Source: Bryobacteraceae bacterium (GTDB lineage: Bacteria > Acidobacteriota > Terriglobia > Bryobacterales > Bryobacteraceae). From it: a DNA stretch of 48,109 bases. Position 1 is the first letter of the stretch; the number at the start of each line of letters is the position of its first letter. Position numbers and translations under genes: made by a program. Where the stretch lies: the NCBI GenBank assembly GCA_026129905.1, contig JAHCHE010000049.1, positions 1 through 48,109 of the forward strand. The letters run 5' to 3'. Positions 26,208 through 34,406 of this stretch are shown here, piece after piece. The notes beneath the pieces were generated by a model. The model saw nothing but the letters and a program-made list of their open reading frames with translations. It did no database searches and was not told where the DNA came from.

Positions 26208-28904
26208 ATGATTGCGGCAGTGCCGGTTGTTTGCTCGCTCGCGTGGGGCGCGGCTTTTGAGCCTGTACCGGGCGCGCCGGCCCCACCGCTCGCGGGCCTG
26301 GAACCCACGCACGGACAGGCTGCTACCGGCGGTGTGCTCGCGCTGACGCGCGACGGAATCGGCATCGCGGGAAACGCGATTCTGTACTCCATCCATGGCG
26401 TGGCGTTGAGATTCACAGCGGGTAATTCCGACCCGCCGGTGAGCTTTATCGACCCACTGCCCGGGCTGGTGAACTCTTTCACCACCGCGGACACGCGAAA
26501 CTGGGCCGCAGGATACCGGCGTTATGAAACGGCTCATTTCACGGGAGTCTGGCAGGGGGTCGACGCGCGATACACAACTTCCACGGCGGGTCTCACCCTG
26601 ACGCTACTGTTCCGGCCCGGCGTGGATCCCGCCGTCGCGCAATTCGAACTGACGAACAGCCTCACGCTGGATCTGCTCAACGACGGCTCGCTACGCGCCG
26701 GGCTCGGTTATTCCAGAATCGATCCGGCGCTTGTGTTCGGCGCCCCGGACGCCTGGCAGACTTCCGGGAATACCCGCATCGCGCGGCGAGCGCGGTTTGA
26801 CGTGCAGGGAACAGGCAGGATTTCTCTTCGCGTCGACGCGCCCGATGCCGGCCACCCGCTCGCGATCGAGTTCCGTTTGCCGTTTCCCGACATGGTGACG
26901 CCGGCGGAGCAAACACGCACCTTCGTTCGGGATACCGCTGGGAACGTATTCGCCGCGGATATCTTGGCCGATGCGCCAGGCCGGGAAGCCGCTTCGGGGC
27001 AGGGGGCATGCGGATCCCTGATCGGAAGGCCGGTCGCGTGCTCCGACGTCGTTCTCTACAAGTACCGTCCGGACGGCCAGCTCGCGTTCGTCACTTATCT
27101 TTCGGGAGGACGCCGCGAGGCGGCTCGCTTCGTTGGGTTGTCTCCCGGGGGAACTGTCGTCGTGGCGGGTAGTACGGAATCGCCCGATTTCCCGGCCACG
27201 CGCGGAACGCTCCAGCCCGAGTACGCCGGCCCCGCGCCGGGCGTAACGGGCTCCGGCATCGACGTTGCGGGCGATTATTTCGCTGCCCTCCTGGATCCGG
27301 AGACGGGCGTCCAGATTGCCGGAACTTTCCTGGGCGGCCCAAACCACGACCAGATGGGTGCGGCGGAGATCGGCGCCGATGGAACGCTCTATTTTCTTCC
27401 GAAGTGGCTGACGCCACCCAGCGCCGGGATGCCGGTCTCACCGGGCGCCCTGCAAGTCCAATGTGCGGGAGACGGTTGTCAGAACGGATACGCCGCGCGG
27501 CTCAGCCCGAATCTGGAGCGCATGCTGTACGGAACTTATCTGCCGGGCGTCGTCCAAGCCACTGCGAAATTGCACTCCGACGGCAGCGTGTACTATGCGG
27601 GTCGGGACGGCGCAGGCTTCGCGCCGACGCCCAACGCATGGCAGCGGGCGCCCGCGGGCGGCCAGGACGCGATCATCGCCAGGCTCGACTCACAGGGCGC
27701 CACGCTGGTTTTCGCTACGTATGCCGGGACTCCGAAAACCGACTGGATCCTGAGAATAGCCGTTTCTCCGGACGGCAGCGTCTGGGCAAGCGTGAGTTCG
27801 TTCGTGGAGTGCTGCGTCGACATCGACGACCGGTTGGTGCATCTCGATGCCCTGGGCGAGCGCCTGCTGGCCGACCTCGGCATCGCAGTGGGAGACATCG
27901 TTGTGGATTCCGAGGGCAATCTGATCGCAACGGCATCCGGGAGATTCCAGGCCTCCCCGGAAGCTCCGCTCGCGAACTCGTGCACCGCCTGGGAAGGCGC
28001 TTATCTGAAGCTTGGGCCCGGCGGCGAGCAGATATTCGCGACCTACCTGCCAGCCGGCGCCGATTACGACTTCGACGGGACCAGCGATCTCGGGTTGCCG
28101 GCGCTTCGAACATACGGACCCGAGGGCGTGGAGAGATTCCAGGTGGTCGAGGGAAAGAGCATGGGCGTGTTCCTTGGGTGCGTTGTGGACGCCGCCAGCT
28201 TTGTTAACTCCGACTCGGTTTCTCCCGGCGAAATCGTGACCTTATTTGGCAGCGGTATAGGTCCGCGCGAGGGGGCCGCGTTCCAATTCGAGAATGGACG
28301 GGCGCCCACCTCGCTCGGCCGCGTCCGGGTGCTGGTGAACGGAGAAGCCGTACCGCTGCTTTATGTCTCCTGGAATCAGGTAAACGCGATTTTGCCGTAT
28401 TCTCTTGAAGCCGGCTCGCGACCTGCGATTCAGGTGGTGACGGACGGCGAAGAGAGCAATGCGCTGTCAACGCCTTATGTGCAGCGGGCCGCCATATCGC
28501 TGTTCCGCGCCGGGGATTCGCCTCTGCGTCCGGCTGCCGCCCTGAACCAGGATGGATCGTTGAACGGCCCGGAAAACCCGGCCATGAAAGGATCGGTTGT
28601 CGTCCTGTTCGGGACAGGCGGCGGGGCGACTGTTCCGGCGAGCATCGCCGGGGAGATTACGCCGCTGGAGGCGCGGCCGCTGGAGGTTGAACCCGAGATC
28701 TGGATCGACAACACGCTGCGAGCCACGGTTGAGTATGCCGGCGCCGCACCCGGCCTGGTTTCCGGCGTGACGCAGATCAACGCGCGATTGCCCGAGGACG
28801 TACCAGATAACCCGCGCTTTCCAAGCGGAGTGGTCCCGCTGTTTGTGCGGACGCCGGGCGCTGGCTTCGTCGCCGGTCACGTCACCGTGTTTGTCGCGCC
28901 CTGA
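26208..28904 (+). CDS. Large secreted SBBP-like propeller protein with TIGR03437 C-terminal domain
   Basis: An 898-residue exported protein (signal MIAAVPVVCSLAWGA). Residues about 60-220 form a beta-rich N-terminal region (NWAAGYRRYETAHFTGVW). About 280-620 hold beta-propeller blades of the SBBP/YVTN type, with recurring patterns such as FVTYLSGG, GTVVVAGSTESPDFPATRG and LVFATYAG. From about 655 comes the Solibacter TIGR03437 domain: ASFVNSDSVSPGEIVTLFGS, YVSWNQVNAILPYSL and LFGTGGG. Function is unknown; surface or adhesion roles are speculative. The ATG at 26208 has a poor ribosome site; TTG 26169 would lengthen the signal sequence by 13 residues. It is divergent from hemD. Confidence 0.9.
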   Translation: MIAAVPVVCSLAWGAAFEPVPGAPAPPLAGLEPTHGQAATGGVLALTRDGIGIAGNAILYSIHGVALRFTAGNSDPPVSFIDPLPGLVNSFTTADTRNWAAGYRRYETAHFTGVWQGVDARYTTSTAGLTLTLLFRPGVDPAVAQFELTNSLTLDLLNDGSLRAGLGYSRIDPALVFGAPDAWQTSGNTRIARRARFDVQGTGRISLRVDAPDAGHPLAIEFRLPFPDMVTPAEQTRTFVRDTAGNVFAADILADAPGREAASGQGACGSLIGRPVACSDVVLYKYRPDGQLAFVTYLSGGRREAARFVGLSPGGTVVVAGSTESPDFPATRGTLQPEYAGPAPGVTGSGIDVAGDYFAALLDPETGVQIAGTFLGGPNHDQMGAAEIGADGTLYFLPKWLTPPSAGMPVSPGALQVQCAGDGCQNGYAARLSPNLERMLYGTYLPGVVQATAKLHSDGSVYYAGRDGAGFAPTPNAWQRAPAGGQDAIIARLDSQGATLVFATYAGTPKTDWILRIAVSPDGSVWASVSSFVECCVDIDDRLVHLDALGERLLADLGIAVGDIVVDSEGNLIATASGRFQASPEAPLANSCTAWEGAYLKLGPGGEQIFATYLPAGADYDFDGTSDLGLPALRTYGPEGVERFQVVEGKSMGVFLGCVVDAASFVNSDSVSPGEIVTLFGSGIGPREGAAFQFENGRAPTSLGRVRVLVNGEAVPLLYVSWNQVNAILPYSLEAGSRPAIQVVTDGEESNALSTPYVQRAAISLFRAGDSPLRPAAALNQDGSLNGPENPAMKGSVVVLFGTGGGATVPASIAGEITPLEARPLEVEPEIWIDNTLRATVEYAGAAPGLVSGVTQINARLPEDVPDNPRFPSGVVPLFVRTPGAGFVAGHVTVFVAP

Positions 28905-28912
28905 CCGGGCCG

Positions 28913-29614
28913 TCAAAGGCGGGAAGCGTCGACCACCTTTTCGTAGTACTGAAGACCGCGATCATACCCGCGGCGGTAGGCAGCCGGGACCTCAGCGCCT
29001 TCGTCGAGCGGTTTTCCCCGATTCGCCGGTTCGAGCGCCGCCTCGAAGCCCTCGCGGTACGCCGCTTCGTCGCGGTCGAAGCCGCTCCCGTACGCGCCGC
29101 TTTCCGCCTGACGCAGACTGCGCCACCAGGCTTCGCGGATCTTGTCCAGGTCCTCGGCGCCGTGAGCGGCCAGTTCGGAGCGAATCGCGGCGGCCTGTTC
29201 CGGGCTCTTGGCCAGCGCGATGACGACAACCCGCCCGCGCCGCAACGCTTCGGCCATGAAGAAGGAATCGCGCGTGGATGGTCGAACCTCGGCTGCCTGC
29301 TCGGCCTTATCGCCGGCTACCGCGCCAACGGCCGCTCCTCCGGCGCCAAGAACCAATGCGGCAACAACGCCTGTTGCTACCACCGGACCGACGCCTGGCA
29401 CGGCCATGCTTGCCGCTAACACGCCGAGGGTCGAGCCGGTGGCGGCGCCGATTGCGCCACCCACCGCGCCGCCTAGCGGCCCGCCGATGCCCGTTTCTTC
29501 CGGTTCCCGCTGGTCCGCCGCAATCACGCTGAACTGATCCTTCGCCAAACCCAGCGAATCGGCGGCCCGCTGCGCCGCCTCCCACGTTTTGAATACGCCA
29601 ACCTCCGAGTGCAT
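28913..29614 (-). CDS. Glycine-zipper protein with YflT-like N-terminus, unknown function
   Basis: A 233-residue protein. Residues 1-35 (VGVFKTWEAAQRAADSLG) resemble the general stress protein 17M/YflT-type N-terminus. Residues 42-110 are an Ala/Gly-rich glycine zipper (GGPLGGAVGGAIGAATGS), likely membrane-inserting. A second alpha/beta unit (GRVVVIALAKSPEQAAAIRSEL) mirrors the first. The tail carries repeated YREGF/YRRGYDRG patterns. There is no signal peptide. It may sit in the inner membrane as a stress-related protein (inference). It ends 8 bp from the convergent TIGR03437 gene. Confidence 0.7.
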   Translation of the reverse strand: MHSEVGVFKTWEAAQRAADSLGLAKDQFSVIAADQREPEETGIGGPLGGAVGGAIGAATGSTLGVLAASMAVPGVGPVVATGVVAALVLGAGGAAVGAVAGDKAEQAAEVRPSTRDSFFMAEALRRGRVVVIALAKSPEQAAAIRSELAAHGAEDLDKIREAWWRSLRQAESGAYGSGFDRDEAAYREGFEAALEPANRGKPLDEGAEVPAAYRRGYDRGLQYYEKVVDASRL

Positions 29615-29748
29615 ACTTCCATGCTACCGTCATGCGCCCCCCCCGCTCCGCTAGTGCGAAAGTCGCCGGGCGACCTGAACGTCGCTTAAGCGGGCGCGGT
29701 CCGGATGGAGGATAATGTTCCCACCTCCGTTAGAAAGGAGACACAAGC

Positions 29749-30471
29749 ATGTCACTCACCAAACGTTCCGCGGCCGAGTTTCTCGGCACGTTCTGGCTTG
29801 TTTTCGGCGGCTGCGGCAGCGCCGTACTGGCCGCCGCGTTCCCCGAACTCGGCATCGGCTTTGCCGGAGTCGCGCTCGCCTTCGGCCTCACGGTTCTCAC
29901 CATGGCTTATGCCATCGGTCACATCTCCGGTTGTCACTTGAACCCGGCGGTTTCCGTCGGACTCGCCGCCGCGAAGCGATTTCCCGCTTCCGAGTTGCCC
30001 GCTTACATCGTTGCCCAGGTGGTGGGCGCCATCGTAGCGGGAGGGGTCTTGTACGTCATTGCCAGCGGCAAGGCGGGCTTCGACGTGACAGCGGGGTTTG
30101 CTTCCAACGGCTACGGCGCTCACTCACCGGGAGGCTACAGCCTGTTGGCTTGTCTCGTCGCAGAAATCGTGTTGACCATGTTCTTCCTTGTCATCATTCT
30201 CGGATCGACAGACAGGCGCGCGCCGCAGGCCCTGGCGCCGGTTGCCATTGGCCTCGGCCTCACGTTGATTCACCTGATCGGAATCCCGGTCAGCAACGTC
30301 TCTGTGAACCCTGCCCGCAGCACTGGCCCCGCGGTGTTTGCCGGCGGATGGGCGCTCCAGCAATTGTGGTTGTTCTGGGTCGCTCCGGTTATCGGCGCCG
30401 TTCTCGGCGCAATCGCCTATCGCGCCATCGCAGCCGAGGAAGTCCCGGCCGTACAGGCGGCCCGGGCCTGA
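29749..30471 (+). CDS. aqpZ: Aquaporin Z-like water channel
   Basis: A 240-residue MIP-family channel with six membrane helices and both NPA boxes: HLNPAVS (Asn65) and VNPARS (Asn187). The selectivity-filter positions of E. coli AqpZ (Phe43, His174, Thr183, Arg189) correspond to Phe45, His175, Val184 and Arg190, so three of four match and Thr is replaced by Val. Phe, His and Arg still point to a narrow water-selective pore. AAAGGAGA lies 8 nt before the ATG, and a GATAAT at 29711-29716 could be the -10 box. The stop codon is inside an inverted repeat shared with the convergent regulator gene. Confidence 0.93.
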   Translation: MSLTKRSAAEFLGTFWLVFGGCGSAVLAAAFPELGIGFAGVALAFGLTVLTMAYAIGHISGCHLNPAVSVGLAAAKRFPASELPAYIVAQVVGAIVAGGVLYVIASGKAGFDVTAGFASNGYGAHSPGGYSLLACLVAEIVLTMFFLVIILGSTDRRAPQALAPVAIGLGLTLIHLIGIPVSNVSVNPARSTGPAVFAGGWALQQLWLFWVAPVIGAVLGAIAYRAIAAEEVPAVQAARA

Positions 30472-30499
30472 TCCGGCGCCTTCAGATCGGGATCAGGCC
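30465..30499. terminator. Inverted repeat between convergent aqpZ and regulator gene
   Basis: GGCCTGATCC (30465-30474) and GGATCAGGCC (30490-30499) are perfect complements with a 15-nt loop, and both stop codons lie in or next to the structure. It may act as a bidirectional terminator or mRNA 3' stabiliser. There is no T-tract on either strand, so intrinsic termination is uncertain. Confidence 0.45.
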
Positions 30500-31108
30500 G
30501 CGGCGCAGTCCGATGGCGACCGCTTCCGTCCGGCTGCCGGCCCGCAACTTGCCCATGATGGAAGCGACGTGAAATTTCGCCGTGTGCTCGGAGATGCCGA
30601 GTCGCCAGGCGATGCTTTTGTTGGCGTGGCCGTCCGCCAACATCCGCAACACCTCGATTTCGCGGGATGTTAGCGTCTCCGCCGGGAGCGAAGATGCGGC
30701 CGGCGACTCGACGGGCGTCAACGCATCCACCTCCTGCGGATGAAGAACAATCAGTCCGGCCGCCGCCGCGCGCACCGCAGCCCCGAGTTCCGCCGCGGTT
30801 GGCTCGGCCGGCAGAACGCCGCGTACGCCCGTGCGAATTGTCTCCCTGGCCGCATCGGCGCCCGGGCCGGCGAGCAGCAATATCACGGCCGGAGCGTCGG
30901 GGCTGGCCGCCGCCTCCATCAGTTCCTCCGGCGGTTCGTCCAGCGTTGAGGCCACGATCACATCCGGCCCGTGCTCCACTACCGAGGCCGCAACGGCTGC
31001 TGGGGAATCGACGCCGGCCACCACCACGATCGAGTCGTCCGCGCGAAGCAGCGCCTCCAGCCCTGCGCGCGTCAGGCCGGACGCCGCCACGATCAAGACG
31101 CGGATCAA
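30482..31108 (-). CDS. LuxR/NarL-type regulator with pseudo-receiver domain
   Basis: A 208-residue protein with a NarL-like layout: receiver-like domain (1-120) and LuxR-type HTH (about 145-208: LTSREIEVLRMLADGHANKSIAWRLGISEHTAKFHVASI). The DNA-binding part is intact. The receiver has lost all key phosphorylation residues: the acidic pair is Ala8-Ala9 (LIVAASG instead of LIVDDH), the phospho-acceptor position is Ser54 (PDVIVAST), the conserved Lys is replaced near Ala101 and the Thr/Ser near residue 80 by Leu-Ala. So it is probably not phosphorylated. It overlaps the upstream trypsin-like gene by ATGA (31105-31108) and is last in a three-gene operon. Confidence 0.92.
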   Translation of the reverse strand: MIRVLIVAASGLTRAGLEALLRADDSIVVVAGVDSPAAVAASVVEHGPDVIVASTLDEPPEELMEAAASPDAPAVILLLAGPGADAARETIRTGVRGVLPAEPTAAELGAAVRAAAAGLIVLHPQEVDALTPVESPAASSLPAETLTSREIEVLRMLADGHANKSIAWRLGISEHTAKFHVASIMGKLRAGSRTEAVAIGLRRGLIPI

Positions 31109-31947
31109 GCCGCCTCCGAAACCCGCTCCGGCAAGCGGACGGCAACCTCCCTCGGATGAGCGCGGTCTCCTCGCAGAAACCGCACTCGCACGATTTCCTT
31201 CGCGCGCTCCAACGTGGCGCTCAGATCGTCGGTCTCCACAAAGTACCGGCCCTCAGCGGCGATCAGGAGGTCGCCAGTTTGCAACGACGCCGCCTCGGCC
31301 GGGCTGTTCCGCTCCACCTCCAGAACCAGCAATCCGACGCTCTGGCCAGCGGGCACGGGGCGAACGACGACCCCCAGCATGGGCGTGGACGCGCCTCGCC
31401 TCAGGAAATCGCTGACCGAGTTGCTGGGGACCGCGAGCCCCAACTCACCCGCCACCATCGTATTGATGCCGATGATTTCGCCGCGGGCATTGGCGAGCGG
31501 ACCTCCGGAATTGCCGGGCGCCAGCCGCACATTCGCCTGGATCCATTTCTGGCGGCTCAAACCCGTCAGCCGCCCCAGGGCATGGACCACGCCGGTAGTG
31601 AGGGCGCCGCTGAAGCCGAGCGGATTGCCGACCGCGATCACCAGTTCACCGACTCGCACCGCATCGGAGTCCGCGGCTGTCGCGGCCGGGAGGTTCTTCG
31701 TGTCCACGCGCAGCGCCGCCAGATCGCGCCGAGCATCCCGCGCCGTTACTCGCGCCGGGAAGCGCCGGCCGTCCCAGAACTGCACCACGGGCTGCGAATC
31801 GCGCGCTACGTGTGCGTTCGTTACGATCAATCCGTCCGGTCTCCAGATCACACCCGAGCCGCCGCCTGCCCGCCGCTCCGCGGAACGCACCTCGACCGTC
31901 GCCCGCCGCAGGCTCTCGGCCACCTCTCCAAATCCTGGCGCGCTCAC
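31105..31947 (-). CDS. HtrA-like trypsin-PDZ serine protease, no visible signal peptide
   Basis: A 280-residue protease of the S1C type. The triad is complete: His46 (IVTNAHVA), Asp75 (RRDLAALRV) and Ser147 (APGNSGGP). A single PDZ domain follows (about 190-275: VLEVERNSPAEAASLQTGDLLIAAEGR). It begins directly with the protease domain (MSAPGFGEVAESLRRATVEV), without signal peptide or membrane helix, whereas HtrA/DegP proteins are normally exported. It starts 1 bp after the stop of a second HtrA-like gene and overlaps the regulator gene. Targets are unknown; a cytoplasmic site is inferred only from the missing signal. Confidence 0.9.
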   Translation of the reverse strand: MSAPGFGEVAESLRRATVEVRSAERRAGGGSGVIWRPDGLIVTNAHVARDSQPVVQFWDGRRFPARVTARDARRDLAALRVDTKNLPAATAADSDAVRVGELVIAVGNPLGFSGALTTGVVHALGRLTGLSRQKWIQANVRLAPGNSGGPLANARGEIIGINTMVAGELGLAVPSNSVSDFLRRGASTPMLGVVVRPVPAGQSVGLLVLEVERNSPAEAASLQTGDLLIAAEGRYFVETDDLSATLERAKEIVRVRFLRGDRAHPREVAVRLPERVSEAA

Positions 31948-31948
31948 G

Positions 31949-32887
31949 TCAATCGCCCCTCCGTGGCCGTTCTCCCACCGTGATTCCGATATCTCTCCGC
32001 TCGCCGCCGCGCAGAATCGTCGCGCTAATCGCCTCGCCGATCGTCGCTTTTTCCAACGCCGCCTGCACGTCGTCGATGTCGGTCGTGGGTTCGCCCCCCA
32101 GCAGCGCGAGGACGTCTCCCAGTAGTACTCCCGCCTTGCCCGCCGGCGACTCCGGCTCCACGGATAGGACGACCATGGCCCTGCCCTGCGACAGTCCGGA
32201 CTGCTTCACCAGATGCTCGGGCAACGCGACGGGTTGCAGGCCGACGCCCAGGTAGCCCCTTGAGACGCGCCCTTTGGAGAGCAGTTCCTCTGCGACGCGG
32301 GTGACCGTTGACATCGGAACGGCGACTCCGGAGACCCGGGAAAGGCCCCGCGTCGCAAGCCCGAGCAACCGGCCGGCGGGATCCACGACAGCGCTCCCGG
32401 ACGACCCAGGGTACAGCGATGCGTCCAACCGGACAAACCGGTCGATCATGCCTCCGCGCCAGGTCCGCCACGACCCTCCCACGGCGCTGATCACGCCCAT
32501 GGTCGCGTTGATGCCGATTTCGCCGGACCGGCCCACCGCAAGCACGAGGCTGCCCGGTTTGAACACCGTGTCGGGCGCGAACTCCGGACTTCCGTGGGTT
32601 AGCGCTTTCAACTCGGCCGGTGAGGTTCCGGCGGGAAGTTGCAGTACGGCGATGTCCGTGCCGGGATCACGTCCGGCGACGGTGGCCTTGAGGACAGCGC
32701 CCGAAGGAAGCGTCACGGAGGCCGTCTCGTCGTGCTTTAGGGCATGCTCCACCGTAATGATTGCGCCGTCGCGCCAGTAAGAACCGCTGGCGCCGCGGGG
32801 GCGCGCGCCGATGCTTACCACGAACCGGCTAGCCGTCTCAACCGCCTTCACCAGGTCGTCGGATAGCGAGGCTAATGTGCTGGTCAT
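31949..32887 (-). CDS. Second HtrA-like trypsin-PDZ protein, no visible signal peptide
   Basis: A 312-residue S1C-type protein. Triad candidates are His48 (IITVEHAL), Asp78 (PGTDIAVLQL) and Ser163 (YPGSSGSAV). The Ser motif is GSSGS rather than GNSGGP and the His motif VEHAL rather than NAHV, so activity may be altered. A PDZ domain spans about 205-300 (YLGVGLQPVALPEHLV, SPAGKAGVLLGDVLALLGG). No signal peptide is seen. It is the first gene of the operon; a GGAGGA lies a few nt before the ATG at 32887. It is divergent enough from its neighbour to be an old duplication. Confidence 0.88.
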   Translation of the reverse strand: MTSTLASLSDDLVKAVETASRFVVSIGARPRGASGSYWRDGAIITVEHALKHDETASVTLPSGAVLKATVAGRDPGTDIAVLQLPAGTSPAELKALTHGSPEFAPDTVFKPGSLVLAVGRSGEIGINATMGVISAVGGSWRTWRGGMIDRFVRLDASLYPGSSGSAVVDPAGRLLGLATRGLSRVSGVAVPMSTVTRVAEELLSKGRVSRGYLGVGLQPVALPEHLVKQSGLSQGRAMVVLSVEPESPAGKAGVLLGDVLALLGGEPTTDIDDVQAALEKATIGEAISATILRGGERRDIGITVGERPRRGD

Positions 32888-32989
32888 CGATCCTCCTGGC
32901 TCCAGAATGCGCCAGGAGGCGCCGTCAGGACATCCGCAATTCGGGCAGGAGGGCCCCTGGAAAAACGGGCGGGTGGACTTCTCCGGCCG

Positions 32990-33460
32990 TTACTTGATCT
33001 CGGGACTGTTAACGTCGGCTGGCTCTTGTCCCCAGTTCTCCCGGATCACCAGGCTCTGGTCCGAGAAGAACGTGCGCCGGCCTGTGGAGTTATAGGCGAC
33101 CGGGTTCGCGTTGACCGTATATCCTGTCGGACTCGGCTGAACGATGAAGCGATACCCGCTCTTGTCTCCCCTGGAGAGGTCGCCCGGAATCAGGTCGGCC
33201 GCCGTAGGCCCGGCCTGCCCGCTCGCCGGCGGGCCCAGTTCCTCGAGCGTCTTGGCATAACGCCCGAACTGCGAAAAATATTGCGTTTGGGCCGTGTGGA
33301 TCGTCGTCACTTGCCGGATGGCCGCCATTTCCTGCGTATGCATCCTGGCCTTGTCCAGCTTCGGGACCGCGATCGCGGCGATGATCAGGATGATCGCGAT
33401 CACGATCAGCAGCTCGATCAGCGAGAAACCGCGACGCCGTGTGGGTGTGTTGACGCGCAC
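32990..33460 (-). CDS. Type IV pilin-like prepilin
   Basis: A 156-residue prepilin with a short basic leader (MRVNTPTRRRG), cleavage expected after Gly11, then FSLIELLIVIAIILIIAAIA with Glu at position +5 of the mature protein. The globular part contains helix continuation, a QYFSQFGRYAKTLEELGPP segment often found in acidobacterial and GspG/PilA-like pilins, and a C-terminal beta region; no Cys pair is visible. It would be processed by PilD and assembled in a type IV pilus or type II secretion pseudopilus; the assembly genes are not in the window. Start is GTG 33460 with AAGGAGG about 11 nt upstream. Confidence 0.92.
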   Translation of the reverse strand: MRVNTPTRRRGFSLIELLIVIAIILIIAAIAVPKLDKARMHTQEMAAIRQVTTIHTAQTQYFSQFGRYAKTLEELGPPASGQAGPTAADLIPGDLSRGDKSGYRFIVQPSPTGYTVNANPVAYNSTGRRTFFSDQSLVIRENWGQEPADVNSPEIK

Positions 33461-33529
33461 GTGGGCACTAGCCTCCTTCTCTAGTATGACGCGGAATCCA
33501 AGCCTGTTGTTGATATATCCCGGGCAGAG

Positions 33530-34201
33530 CTAGCGCCGGCGGACCAGAAACACCGCCACTTCCGCGAACAGGTTTGCGCAGAAGGCGATGGTATGCTTCC
33601 CGGCCAGGAAAATCCGCCGTTCCACCCGCCAGTCCTCTTGCCCCACCAGGTCCTCGAAATCCTGCACCGTCAGAAAATGGACGTTCGGCGAATTGTACCA
33701 GGCGTGCGGAAACAACGCCGTTCGCGGCGCCCGTCCGGTGAACAGGTGCGACAGCCGGACTTTCCAGTGCCCGAAGTTGGGAAACGCCACGATTGCATGC
33801 CGGCCAACCCGAAGCATTTCCCGCAGCACGTGCAGCGGGCGCAGCGTTTCCTGCAGCGTCTGGCTCAGGATCACGTAATCGAACGCCTGTTCGGGATAGT
33901 CGCGCAAACCCTGGTCGATGTCGCCCTGGTACACCGTAACCCCGCGTCCGATCGCCTGCATGACGCGCGCCCGGTCCAGTTCGATGCCGCGGCCGTCCAC
34001 GCCTTTGTTATCCGCCAGCCACCGCAGCAGCGCTCCATCGCCGCACCCCAGGTCGAGCACTTTGCTGTTCGGCTTCACCAACTGTCCGATGATGGCGTAA
34101 TCGCTCCGTCCCAGGACCTGGCGGACAAAGGGGCCATGCGGAAGTGATTCGGAGGCGCCGGCTGCGCCCGGCGTGTCCGCGAGGGAACTACCTGAAGGCA
34201 T
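33530..34201 (-). CDS. metW: MetW-like SAM-binding methyltransferase-fold protein
   Basis: A 223-residue protein. The SAM motif VLDLGCGDGALLRWLAD near residue 50, GIELDRARV, VTVYQGDIDQGL, FDYVILSQTLQ and the C-terminal FPHAWYNSPNVHFLTVQDFE are characteristic of MetW. In proteobacteria MetW works with the homoserine acyltransferase MetX in methionine synthesis. Here metX is absent from the flanks, so the role is less sure. The first 20 residues are low-complexity and the true start may be internal. A TATGAT box lies 11 nt before ATG 34201, suggesting a very short leader. Confidence 0.85.
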   Translation of the reverse strand: MPSGSSLADTPGAAGASESLPHGPFVRQVLGRSDYAIIGQLVKPNSKVLDLGCGDGALLRWLADNKGVDGRGIELDRARVMQAIGRGVTVYQGDIDQGLRDYPEQAFDYVILSQTLQETLRPLHVLREMLRVGRHAIVAFPNFGHWKVRLSHLFTGRAPRTALFPHAWYNSPNVHFLTVQDFEDLVGQEDWRVERRIFLAGKHTIAFCANLFAEVAVFLVRRR

Positions 34202-34212
34202 GCAGGTACTTC

Positions 34213-34218
34213 ATCATA
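34213..34218 (-). promoter_or_regulatory. -10-like TATGAT close to the metW start
   Basis: The minus strand has TATGAT followed by 11 nt and the ATG of metW. Transcription from it would leave a leader of about 4 nt. There is no -35 match at normal spacing. Confidence 0.35.
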
Positions 34219-34251
34219 CCACCCGCCCCTCCCGTTGAGTGGGTCTCGCCG

Positions 34252-34271
34252 TCAGCACGCGTCAGCACGCG
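34252..34271. repeat. Two tandem copies of a 10-bp unit
   Basis: GTCAGCACGC occurs twice in direct tandem in the non-coding gap between metW and the histidine kinase gene. It could be a binding site for a dimeric regulator of either divergent gene, or a slippage product. Confidence 0.4.
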
Positions 34272-34334
34272 TCCCGACCCCGGAAAACCCCCAGGATTGA
34301 TGGAGTTCCGCGAGGTGGCCGCGACGCGCCGAGG

Positions 34335-34361
34335 TATAATCACCCTGCCGGAGAAACCGTG
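34335..34361 (+). promoter_or_regulatory. -10 box and ribosome site for an upstream GTG of the histidine kinase frame
   Basis: TATAAT at 34335-34340 is followed by GGAGA (34350-34354) and GTG at 34359-34361. This GTG is in frame with the downstream histidine kinase, with only one stop codon (TAG 34401-34403) between them. The arrangement looks like the original initiation region of the kinase gene. Confidence 0.5.
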
Positions 34362-34406
34362 ACAAGCGGCCACCTGCCAGATTATTCGAGGCCCGCTCCA
34401 TAGGGC

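Noticed and set aside
30667-31983. 438-codon plus-strand frame opposite the regulator and protease genes
   Set aside because: Pro/Arg-rich shadow of two well-supported minus-strand genes.
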